Below, in pieces: positions 54,429 to 64,000 of a stretch of 64,000 nucleotides of DNA. The stretch covers positions 35,659,841-35,723,840 of the forward strand of contig JBCNJP010000027.1 in NCBI GenBank assembly GCA_039602395.1, read 5' to 3'. Source of the stretch: Deinandra increscens subsp. villosa (Eukaryota; Streptophyta; Magnoliopsida; Asterales; Asteraceae). Position numbers and translations under genes: made by a program. Position 1 is the stretch's first letter. Every line of letters starts with the position of its first letter. Under the pieces are notes generated by a model. That model was given only the letters and a program-made list of their open reading frames with translations. It was not told the origin of the DNA and made no database searches.

Positions 54429-56323
54429 TTTTGTGGAAATTTGATGTTCATGAACTACAGTGACATCATGAGTTTCAAGACTCTTAGTTTAAACAGTGAA
54501 ATCAAAACTTAGTTTAAACTCACTATGAGTGGTTTTTAAGACCCATTGCAATTTAATAACTCACTCCACTTTAAAACTTAGTGGTTTTGTTTGTTGGTTC
54601 ATCAAGATTTCTTTATTGTTATGAAACTGTTTGGCCCGCCATGTAAACATCATGTGTTTATTTGTTTTAAACAAAACATGTGTTTAAGTGTGTTTTATTA
54701 AGTTTAAAACTCAAGTATAAGACTCAATACAATTTCATTAGAGTTATAAAACTCGGTGAGTTTTAAACTAAGACTTCTAGTCACAAAATATAGTGAGTTT
54801 TAAGAATTTCAGTGAATTTTATTCTGTGAGTTTTTTTTCGTCTAATCCTGATCATGTTTGTAAAATTGCTTAGTTCTATCATTTTATAGCAGTGAGTTTT
54901 AATACTCGGTGAGTTTTTAAAAGACAAAGTATAAACTATAAAATGCAGTGAGTTTTAATACTTAGTGAGTTTTAATAGTCATTGAGTTTTAATACTTAGT
55001 GAGTTTTTAAAAGTTAAAGTATAAAATGTCGAGGCACTGGTTTTAAAATGCAATGAGTTTTAATATTCAGCAATTGGCTGGTTTCTGTTAGTAACATATA
55101 TAATATGCATGCAAACACTAGTTTAGTCCTGTATAATGTAGTCATTATAGAATAAAACTCACTACTATATATGAGTCTTAATATACATTGAGTTTTATTT
55201 AAGTCTTAAAACTTATTTTTAAAAACTTAGTAATTACAACAACATGAATATATTGCTTAAAAGTCAGTTTATAGTCTTATGAGTTTTATTTGATTCCTCT
55301 AATCCTGATTCATACTTAATATTGATTCAAAAGTAGATAAAAAGTCTGATTCAGCAGTGAGTTTTAGAAACAGTGAGCTTTGTTTTGTTTCAAGACTTAA
55401 GACTCACTTGAGCTTTTAACAGTGAGTTTTATTCTTTTGAACTCATTGAGTTTTAAAAAAAAGTTTAAAAGCTCGTATAAAACTCATATAAAAAGTGAGT
55501 TTTAATACTCAAAGCACATACAATCGAGTTGCTTGACAACAGTGCAGCTGCAACTGATATGAGCATCATAAAGAAGTATGGAAATTGTCCCAAAAAAGGT
55601 ATGTCAACTTTTAACTGTATATTACTTATTTAACTAAAGATTCAAGCAATTTTGCAGTGAGTTATTAGAATAAGCTTGAATAAAAATTGAGTTCGCTGCA
55701 ATTTATGTATAAAAATTAAGTTTTATTACTCTAACTTTAAAAACAACCTCATTAACCTATATTTTAGTGAGTTATAAAACTCACTACAAGTTCAATAGAT
55801 CTATAAAACTCACTGAATTATAAAAGGGGAACTGTATAAGACTCAATGAGTTTTATAACTCACTAAGCTCTAACTAAAGGTGAGTTTTATAACTTGGTGA
55901 GTTTTATTGCAGCTGTGAGTTTAATTGCAGTGAGTTTTATAAAATTCAATAGACTTATAAAACTCACTTGATTAAAACTCACCGATTTATAAAACTCACT
56001 GAGTTATAATACTCACATTCAGTTAAAACTCAGTGAGTTATAAAACTCACTTGATTAAAACTCACCGATTTATTACTGAAAGACACGTAGTTGTCCAAGG
56101 GATTCCCCTCGTGCAAGCATCCGACAAACATTTTTTGGTTCTCAAAACCTCATTTGATCCTTCATCTTATACACTTTGTTCTGTTTCAGGTAAGCATGCT
56201 AATTTGCTTGTGTCCATTGATTTTGTGATGTTTGACTTTTAGTCAAATACCCATTGAAAACACAAGAATCTCGTATATCCGAATGGATCCCATCATCTAA
56301 ATCTTAACTATTTTTCTTGCTTT

Positions 56324-56440
56324 TGTTGGGTTCACATAATGTTTTTCAAATAACATACTTCTTCTAGATATGTTGGGTTCACATAATGTTTTTCAAATAA
56401 CATATTCTTCTAGATATGTTGGGTTCACATAATGTTATAT
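56324..56440. repeat. Three tandem copies of a 47-bp unit
   Basis: TGTTGGGTTCACATAATG begins at 56,324, 56,371 and 56,417, with the spacer TTTTTCAAATAACATA repeated twice in between. The third copy runs into the Ulp1-like fragment. Confidence 0.95.
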
Positions 56441-56650
56441 TGATATGCCTGGAGGACACAAAAAAAACCATATAGATTGTGGTGTTTTCACGAGGAGGCA
56501 CATGGAAACGTATTTTGGCGATGTGAAGAATTGGAATAGCGAGCTGTCGAAGGAAGAAGATCAAAATGATGAATTAATTGACTCCGACATAAATATGTTG
56601 CAAAACTACGTACGTTTAATATTAATCTTCAAAGTGCTTCGAATGTAGAA
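56441..56650 (+). pseudogene. Ulp1-like (C48) cysteine protease C-terminal fragment
   Basis: Ulp1-family proteases cleave SUMO or similar modifiers; copies are often carried by plant MULE and CACTA transposons. The short frame reads KKNHIDCGVFTRRHMETYFG, in which the Cys codon at 56,478-56,480 stands in the DCGVF context of the catalytic cysteine. It is followed by a helix-like stretch ending DINMLQNYV, matching the usual C-terminal end with its late stop at 56,648. The His and Asp of the catalytic triad would be upstream; I cannot find them, as the repeat at 56,324-56,440 intervenes. The short upstream open stretch 56,033-56,242 (HVVVQGIPLVQASDKHFLV) may be an unrelated captured piece. It is a remnant, not a working gene. 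Confidence 0.6.
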
Positions 56651-58251
56651 GAAATGAAGCAATACATGAAGACTAATGAAGAAACAAGGATGCTTTTGAT
56701 AAAAAACATGAGTTGGAAGAATTAAAGAAAACATGAAGAAAAATGTGGATGCCAAGGAAAAGAATGATAAATGAAGAAAAAACTGCTATATGGGTTCTGT
56801 GTTATGTGTTTTTAGTCAGGATTGTTGATAATAAATGTTTTAGAATATTGTCACTCTTTTTGTTAAACCTCAATGTTGCAGTGAGTCTTATAGAATTGCA
56901 GTGAGTTTTATACTTGTTTGACTTTAAACTCACAACAGAGACTATTGTAGTGACTTTAACAATTTCTATGAATCTAATCTTCTGTGTGTTGTATTTGTTT
57001 TTATGTTGCTGATTTTCGATGAATTTGATTTTCTATGAAAAAGATGGTTCACTAATATATTTAGTTTTATTTAAAACTCAGCATCAAAACTTTAAAATGA
57101 AATGAATCACTAGTAGAACAGTAAGTTTTTATAAAAAATTTAAAATAAAAATTTAACTTGTGTTTTAGAACTGTCAATTAAGCTGAGTTACGTTCTTGTA
57201 ATTCTTGTAATTCTAAAATTTCTTATCCTAAAACCAAGTCAGGAGTGTGCTTTTTTAGCGTCGTTAACTACCTATTCATGTTATTATGGAGAAAGTAACT
57301 ACGATATATTTGTAGAATCATAGTTAAAGAGAGCAATTTTTCACATCCTAAGTATTGAGAGTAGGGTTCCCAAATATGTTGGGACCCTTATGTTCATTAT
57401 GTTCAATAATCATCACGAAATGTGATACCAAATCTTATTATGGTGATACAATATAAAACTCAGTTTTATAGAACACTATGAGGTTTATAAGTCAAGGTAA
57501 AACTCATTCTTGAGTTTTTATAGAAGATTGATTTAAAACTCATTGCAATTGTATAAAACTCACTACAATTGTATTAAACTCATATTTATAAAACTCAAAC
57601 TTTAAAACTCACTGAAATTTATAAAACTAACAATTAGTTTTAAAACCCACTGAAAAAATACATCTCGATGCAAATCTGCCATTTAACAATCCTACGAAAG
57701 CTATCAGCCCATGTTATATTTACAATCTCATTGATGTTGGCTCCAATTCATCAAATGACTACACATGTCAAAGAGTTGACCAGAAAAGTCAATGTTTCCT
57801 CAAAAATTTATCATCAATCTCTAAACACATAAGGAACAAAAGAACACACTTTAAACTCCTAAAATTGAGCCAAGACTCATAGCTAGCATACATTTGATTA
57901 GTAAAACTCACTACAGAATAAAACTCACTATTTGTAAAACTCATTAAAGTCAATGATTTTTAAACTCACAACAGAATAAAACTCACTACTTGTAAAACTC
58001 ATTACAACTCAATGGTGTTTAATAAAACTCATAACAGAATAAAACTCAATGAGTTTTAAACTCATAACATAATAAAACTCACTACTTGTAAAATTCATTA
58101 AAACTCAATGATTTTTAATAAAACACATAACAGAGTAAAACACATACAGAATAAAACTCACTACTTGTAAAACTCAATGATTTTTAAACTCATAACATAA
58201 TAAAAATACGAGTCACAAACTGCAATAAAACTCACTGCATTACAAAACAAG

Positions 58252-58620
58252 TTGAATATAAAATCAATTTCATCTAGATACTATTCTTCTTCATCTTCTT
58301 CCCATAATTCTTCAACTTCATCATCATCTTTAATTTCTTCATCCGTCTCATGTACTTCAACTTCAGCTTCTTCATTTTCTACTTCAAGATCATCATCTTC
58401 AACATCTCCTTCATCTTCATCATTTTCATCTCCAACTAAATCACCATTCACATCAGTTACTTCTTTGCAAGTTCTTCGATCATGATCTGTAGTTTTTTCC
58501 CCACATCTTTCACACTTTATTGCTCTTTTTTCTACTAATTTGTTTTGCTTTCTTAGCTGCCCCTTTTATTCTTTTTCCCGTACCGCTTCCTTGTCTCCTA
58601 AATTGTCAAGGGTTTGAAAC
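58252..58620 (-). pseudogene. FAR1/transposase-like C-terminal fragment with zinc knuckle
   Basis: Read on the minus strand, one frame gives GSGTGKRIKGAAKKAKQ. A shifted frame then gives CERCGEKTTDHDRRTC, a Cys/Cys/His/Cys pattern found at the C-terminus of FAR1-related and MULE-derived proteins. It is followed by a very acidic tail (long runs of Asp and Glu) to about 58,252. The frame change near 58,535 and the lack of an upstream transposase core make it a pseudogene or captured fragment. FAR1 proteins are DNA-binding regulators domesticated from MULE transposases. Assignment rests on the short motif only. Confidence 0.45.
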
Positions 58621-59345
58621 ACAATAACACAATAACATTGGAAATGTTGGAAATATTATAATGGCTAGAACAGGGGCTAAGTGTATAGGTCGTCATTTTG
58701 ACTTCAAAAGTCAAAATGAGGAAAAAGTTTAATGTATCAAGTTGCTACTGCTATAAGATGAGTTTAAATATGTGGCTAATCTAAAAGACTTTTTTTTAAT
58801 AAGATGAGTTTAAAAACCAGTGAATTTTATATCAGAATTAAAACTCAGTGAGTTTTAAACTCTGTTTTATAAAACATAGTTAAAACTCAGTGAGTTTTAT
58901 ATCAAAATAAAAAATCAGTGGATTTTAAGCTCTGTCTTGTACTCTGCTCTATAAACATAATTTGAAAATAATTTGAAAAAGCATAATCTGAAACTAAAAT
59001 CAAAACAAAAGGATAGTTGAACCTCAAGCAAAGGCATAATGTCTTTTAAGCAAAGACAATAATAAACATAAAACACTTGCATGTTGACACCCATTGAATG
59101 ATACTAAAAGTTGTAAATTGCCCAAATGTAATAGTCAAACAATCAAGGTCATTAATATGTGATCGCTTGATGAGTGATATCAAGTTGGACGATAATTGAA
59201 AGCAATTTCTTAAGTATTATACTCAAGTAAAAACTCATGAAGTTTCAAGAAAAATCACATAAAAGCATCCAAAAAACACAATGCAAATATGATTCAAATA
59301 TAAACTCACTACAAAATATGGTTCACGAGATAACTCACTACAAAA

Positions 59346-59528
59346 ATGATTCAAATTACAACTCTTTCTATGTATATAAGTTTGGTGTCTCAAATTGGTA
59401 TTTGTTTTCTAAACGGTCAAGTAGTTTATGCATCGAGTTCACTCGAAGAAAAGGACCGACCGAAATTTATCACAGGTGGGAAGTGGAAGGATTTCAAAAG
59501 GGATAATAGTATGCATTGGTTTGTTTAA
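59346..59528 (+). pseudogene. Possible B3-domain fragment
   Basis: The phrase ITGGKWKDFKRDNSMH resembles the part of plant B3 DNA-binding domains where a Gly-Trp pair is followed by F..DN, and VVYASSSLEEKDRPKF could be the strand before it. It ends at a stop five codons later. A single short match; treat as tentative. Confidence 0.3.
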
Positions 59529-60326
59529 ACTCAATTAGTGATTTTAAATAAAACTCACGTTACACACTAACAATTAAAACTCAGTAAGTATTAAATAATT
59601 AATATCCATTCCCAATCACAACTAAATCTAAATCTAGGTCTTTATCTAATCCTGATCAGTAGAAATGGTGTACAGATTCTAATCTAACATCATCATGTGT
59701 ACATATTGTAATCTAACATCATCAAATTATCAATGATGATGGATTCTAATCAAGTGAGTTCAAAAAATTTCCATCTCTAGTTTCCATCATCAAATTATCA
59801 ATGATGATGGAATCTGAGATTCATCGCTATCTACAACAGAATTCGAGGCATGATAGAGATTATTCAGTTGAAACAACCCCATCTAAATGTTTCTTGACTG
59901 AGTCTTTGTATAGCTTAATTGCCCAAGACATCAAACCAAAGATCACGCATGCTTTAGCTAAATTTAAAACTTATTAGTTTAGTTAGTTCTTACTGTACAA
60001 TCAGTTGAAACTAAGCTATTTAAACAATTCATTTTTACTTCTAATCCCAAATCAAGAATCATAAAGACGAAAAAACGGATTGTTCCGTCAGAATCATCAT
60101 ACTGAAAGCCCTAATAATGGAGAAAGCTATTAAATACTTACTAGATGATGTAAAGATTGGATTTTAGAAGACGGAAATCATCGTTTTGGATGCGACGTGA
60201 TCATCGATCGAATTTCAAGATTGATGATGAGAAGAACAATGATTGACCAGAATATGGAGATCGTGATTTTGGATGCAATGTGAAAACCAAGTTTTGGATT
60301 GACGGGACCCTAATCTAAACATATAA

Positions 60327-60545
60327 TTTTTTTTTTGATTGATAATTTCATTCACTATGATTACACATCAAAATAAACATACACGACTTAAGTCAATACG
60401 CTGGGAAGGCGGGCAACAAGTTGCGCCGCCAACCCCTTTTGAATAGCAAACCCTAGCCGTATAAAAACAACATTCTTCAATCTAGAGGTCGCACTATTCC
60501 CGCGCATGACTTTCTGGATCCTGTTCAACATGGCCACCGCCTCTG
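60327..60545 (-). pseudogene. 3' end of a retrotransposed gene or LINE with poly(A)
   Basis: On the minus strand an open frame emerges from the gap (MLNRIQKVMRGNSATSR, then FIRLGFAIQKGLAAQLVARL) and stops with TAA at 60,390-60,388. Then comes about 50 bases of 3' UTR ending ATTATCAATC and ten A's (+ strand T-run 60,327-60,336). The poly(A) directly in genomic DNA marks retrotransposition. I do not recognise the protein; LINE 3' ends look like this, but a processed pseudogene is equally possible. Confidence 0.45.
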
Positions 60546-61045
60546 NNNNNNNNNNNNNNNNNNNNNNNNNNNNNNNNNNNNNNNNNNNNNNNNNNNNNNN
60601 NNNNNNNNNNNNNNNNNNNNNNNNNNNNNNNNNNNNNNNNNNNNNNNNNNNNNNNNNNNNNNNNNNNNNNNNNNNNNNNNNNNNNNNNNNNNNNNNNNNN
60701 NNNNNNNNNNNNNNNNNNNNNNNNNNNNNNNNNNNNNNNNNNNNNNNNNNNNNNNNNNNNNNNNNNNNNNNNNNNNNNNNNNNNNNNNNNNNNNNNNNNN
60801 NNNNNNNNNNNNNNNNNNNNNNNNNNNNNNNNNNNNNNNNNNNNNNNNNNNNNNNNNNNNNNNNNNNNNNNNNNNNNNNNNNNNNNNNNNNNNNNNNNNN
60901 NNNNNNNNNNNNNNNNNNNNNNNNNNNNNNNNNNNNNNNNNNNNNNNNNNNNNNNNNNNNNNNNNNNNNNNNNNNNNNNNNNNNNNNNNNNNNNNNNNNN
61001 NNNNNNNNNNNNNNNNNNNNNNNNNNNNNNNNNNNNNNNNNNNNN
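60546..61045. other. Assembly gap (500 N)
   Basis: Exactly 500 N, between the retrotransposed fragment and the minisatellite, so the array's true left end and length are unknown. Confidence 0.99.
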
Positions 61046-63400
61046 TCAATGATGGCCAATAAGTTGTGTTTTGGACCAATGATGGCCCAATAAGGTGTGT
61101 ATATAAACAATAGTTTGTGTTTAATGACCAATGATAGCCAATAAGTTGTGTTTAGGACCAATGATGGCCCATTAATCTGTGCTATATAACCAATAGGACC
61201 AAAGAGGTGTGTTTAGGGGCAACAAGGGTCAGTTGGGACCAATTTGTCCTAATAAGGTGTGTATATAACCAATAAGTTGTATGTAGGACCAATGATGGCC
61301 CAATAAGGTGTGTATATAAACAATAGTTTGTGTTTAGTGACCAATGATAGCCCAATAAGTTGTGTTTAGGACCAATGATGGCCCATTAATCTATCTATAT
61401 AACCAATAGGACCAAAGAGGTGTGTTTAGGGGCAACAAGGGTCAGTTGGGACCAATGAGTCCTAATAAGGTGTGTATATAACCAATAAGTTGTGTTTAGG
61501 ACCAATGACGGCCCAATAAGGTGTGCATATAACCAATAGGACCAATAAAGTGTGTTTAGGGGTAACAAGGGTCAGTTGAGATCAATGAGTCCCAATAAGG
61601 TGTGTGTATATAACCAATATGTTCGTGTTTAATGACCAATGATGGCTAATAAATTATGTTTAGGACCAATGATGGCCCATTAATCTGTCTATATAACCAA
61701 TAGGACCAAAGAGGTGTGTTTAGGGGCACACAAGGGTCAGTTGGGACCAATTGGTCCTAATAAGGTGTGTATATAACCAATAAGTTGTGTTTAGGACCAA
61801 TGATGGCCCAATAAGGTGTGTATATAACCAATAGGACCAAAAAGGTGTGTTTAGGGGCAACAAGGGTCAGTTGAGATCAATGAGTCCCATTAAGGTGTGT
61901 ATATAACCAATAGGTTGTGTTTACGACTAATGATGGCCCAATAAGGTCATTTGGACCAATGAGTCCCAATAAGGTGTGTATATAACCAATAAGTTGTGTT
62001 TAGGACCAATGGTGGCCCAATAAGGTGTGTATATAACCAATAGGACCAAAAAGGTGTGTTTAGGGGCAACAAGGGTCAGTTGTGGACCAATGAGTCCCAA
62101 TAAGGTGTGTATATTACCAATAAGTTGTATTTAGGACCAATGATAGCCTAATAAGGTGTGTATATAACCAATAGGTTGTGTTTAGGACCAATGATGGCCA
62201 ATAAGTTGTGTTTAGGACCAATGATGGCCCAATAAGGTGTCTATATAACCAATAGGACCAAAGAGGTCTGTTTAGGAGTAACAAGGGTCAGTTGGGAGCA
62301 ATTAGTCCCAATAAGGTGTGTATATAACCAATAAGTTGTGTTTAAGACCAATGATGGCCCAATAAGGTGTGTATATAACCAATAAGTTGTATATTAAAAC
62401 CAATGATGGACCCAATAAGGTGTGTATATAACCAATAGAACCAAAAAGGTGTGTTTAGGGGCAATAAGGGTCAGTTGGGACCAATTAGGCCTAATAAGGT
62501 GTGTATATAACCAATAAGTTGTGTTTAGGACCAATGATGGCCCAATAAGGTGTGTATATAACCAATAGGACCAAAATGGTGTGTTTAGGGGCAATACGGG
62601 TCAGTTGGGACCAATGAGTCTCAATAACGTGTGTATATAACCAATAAGTTGTGTTTAGGACCAATGATGGCCCAATAAGGTTTGTATATAACCAATAGGA
62701 CCAAAAAGGTGTGTTTAGGGGCAACAAGGGTCAGTTAGGACCAATGAGTCCCAATAAGGTGTGTATATAACCAATAAGTTGTATTTAGGACCAATGATGG
62801 CCCAATAAGGTGTGTATATAAACAATAGTTTGTGTTTAATGACCAATGATAGCCAATAAGTTGTGTTTAGGACCAATGATGGCCCATTAATCTATCTATA
62901 TAACCAATAGGACCAAAGAGGTGTGTTTAGGGGCAACAAGGGTCAGTTGGGACCAATTTGTCCTAATAAGGTGTGTATATAACCAATAAGTTGTATGTAG
63001 GACCAATGATGGCCCAATAAGGTGTGTATATAAACAATAGTTTGTGTTTAATGACCAATGATAGCCAATAATTTGGCCTAGGTGTGGTACAGGTTAGGAC
63101 CAATGAGGCGTGTTACAACCAATAAGGGTGTTTCGGACTTGGACCTATGGCCCAATAAGGTGTGCACACCTAGGACCAATAAGGTGTGTTTAGGGGTAAC
63201 AAGGGTCAGTTGAGATAATGACAAATGAGTCCCAATAAGGTGTGTATATAACCAATAGGTTGTGTTTAATGACCAATGATGGCTAATAAGTTGTGTTTAG
63301 GACCAATAATGGCCCATTAATCTGTCTATATAACCAATAGGACCAAAGAGGTGTGTTTAGGGCAACAAGGGTCAGTTGTTTGTCCTAGATAAGGTGTGGC
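61046..63400. repeat. CCAAT-rich minisatellite (basic unit about 130 bp)
   Basis: The module order TATAACCAATAAGTTGTG, TTAGGACCAATGATGGCCC, AATAAGGTGTGTATATAACC, AATAGGACCAAAAAGGTG, GGGGCAACAAGGGTCAGTTG recurs about thirteen times. GGTCAGTTG recurs at spacings of mostly about 130, 166 or 200-212 bases, because a sub-module of 35-80 bases is present or absent. Units differ by point changes, and the array decays near 63,080-63,200. Nearly every submodule contains CCAAT. Open frames through it are by-products. Confidence 0.95.
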
Positions 63401-63429
63401 ACGGAAGAAAGCCTTTGTATTTGAACTTT

Positions 63430-63489
<60 letters not shown>
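63430..63489. repeat. (AC)n(AT)n microsatellite
   Basis: A short CA run passes into about 48 bases of uninterrupted AT, immediately right of the minisatellite. Confidence 0.95.
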
Positions 63490-63493
<4 letters not shown>

Positions 63494-64000
63494 GATTTGA
63501 TTTGAGCACATTTTTGTTTGTAACTTTGGCTTTTTCGAAGTTAACATAATCTTGATATTTTGGGCTAAAATGAACACACCTTTTTGTTTTTTGGATTGTA
63601 TTGAGTATATGCATATCACATGCTGTTAAGATTTGTGAGCACGGTTTCAATAGAAAAAAGATGAACATAGAATTAAATTTTTAATACTTACATGATGTTC
63701 GTCCTAGACTCCGGTCTATCCAGCCATTCTTGATAGCCCGATTCTACATTACACAACAAAAAAAAAAAGACGACTGAGATTCCTCTCTGTCTATGAAGTT
63801 TAGATGACTGTCGATTTGAAGTCGAAGATGTTGAAGATTTAGTCATGAATGGAGTTGAATGGATTTTACGATTTACGTTTCTAGTAATCTATGGGAAAGA
63901 ATTTTAGGTGTAAATCCGGATGTAGGAAAAGAGGTATAAATGAAACGACATTTTTGCCCCTCATATGAAACACACGTGAGGCTGCGTTAGCATAGCTGTC
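63490..64000. other. Terminal stretch, nothing recognised
   Basis: AT-rich sequence without a supported gene or terminus. A (TA)n lies on its left but the sequence next to it does not show the AGGG...AGGWTC end seen in elements A-J. Confidence 0.5.

Larger units (their letters stand above)
53340..59580. repeat. Dense array of GTGAGTTTT / AAAACTCAC words
   Basis: The words occur every few tens of bases over 6 kb. From 53,340 to about 55,750 and again at 56,880 they are mostly in the GTGAGTTTTA orientation. From 57,420 to 59,580 they are mostly TAAAACTCAC. At 55,770-56,070 both alternate, giving local palindromes such as AAAACTCACTGAGTTAT. Confidence 0.85.
52614..60310. mobile_element. Composite element J with ACTCAC word array (right end not found)
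   Basis: The left end, AGGGTGAGGTTCAATGTAGA, follows (TA)n and fits the terminal signature of elements A-I. I did not find a convincing partner; the right limit is set where the retrotransposed fragment with a poly(T) begins. The interior is AT-rich with a very large number of GTGAGTTTTA/TAAAACTCAC words (53,340-59,580) and scattered protein-like fragments (Ulp1-like, FAR1-like, possibly B3). This is how Pack-type MULE or CACTA elements look. Whether it is one element or several is unresolved. Confidence 0.5.

Noticed and set aside
58252..58485. Serine-rich protein on the + strand
   Set aside because: It is the antisense of an Asp/Glu-rich tail on the minus strand that follows a zinc-knuckle motif; the minus reading is better supported.
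62394..62727. Repetitive hydrophobic peptides (YWLYTHLIG type)
   Set aside because: By-product of the minisatellite; frame changes between units and no start or family support.

Overview
This window is repeat-dominated nuclear DNA from a flowering plant. The evidence is plant-type copia, chromovirus and LINE retrotransposons primed from initiator-Met-tRNA-like sites, a plant-style Helitron carrying an RPA-like gene with GT-AG introns, an hAT MITE, a tRNA-derived SINE, and long (TA)n arrays. The family mix reminds me of Asteraceae, but that is an impression only. I see no ordinary host gene. Three exactly 500-base N blocks (2,419-2,918; 22,998-23,497; 60,546-61,045) are scaffold gaps.

Layout. 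1-7,201: a copia gag region present twice (1-2,418 and 4,584-7,001), one copy cut by a gap, the other cut by a different LTR at 7,202-8,359. 8,500-20,842: one old LINE (ORF1, endonuclease, RT, zf-RVT, poly(A)), split by a 6.2-kb chromovirus (11,399-17,572, 5-bp target duplication AGTAT) and by an Ale-type copia fragment (about 19,176-20,533). 21,500-22,057: an hAT MITE. 22,501-22,870: a palindrome-rich array running toward a gap. 23,498-23,891: the end of another chromovirus LTR, which cuts a Helitron RepHel gene. 23,892-31,204: that Helitron on the minus strand, with a spliceable 12-exon RPA1-like gene (573 residues) followed by the truncated RepHel. 32,945-35,739: a solo LTR. 36,208-36,347: three covarying hairpins.

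38,236-60,300: the most unusual part. About ten TIR elements lie head to tail, mostly separated only by (TA)n. Nearly all share one degenerate terminal signature (AGGG-n-AGGWTCA-n-GAAAACC). Several carry an interior array built from their own short palindromic word: TTGCATATATGCAA, TTGCACATGTGCAA, GATGCACATGTGCATC, GTTACATATGTAAC, CACCATTTTG...CAAAATGGTG, and AAAACTCAC/GTGAGTTTT. The last region (52,614 to about 60,300) has fragments that look like an Ulp1 (C48) protease, a FAR1-like tail and perhaps a B3 domain, as in Pack-type elements. 61,046-63,400 is a CCAAT-rich minisatellite.

Function. The window records layered insertion. Only the RPA-like gene looks able to make a complete protein. 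The RepHel, LINE and retrotransposon proteins are all interrupted. The best candidates for something undescribed are the (TA)n-bounded palindrome-word elements, followed by the two small covarying hairpin arrays at 36,208 and 45,771.
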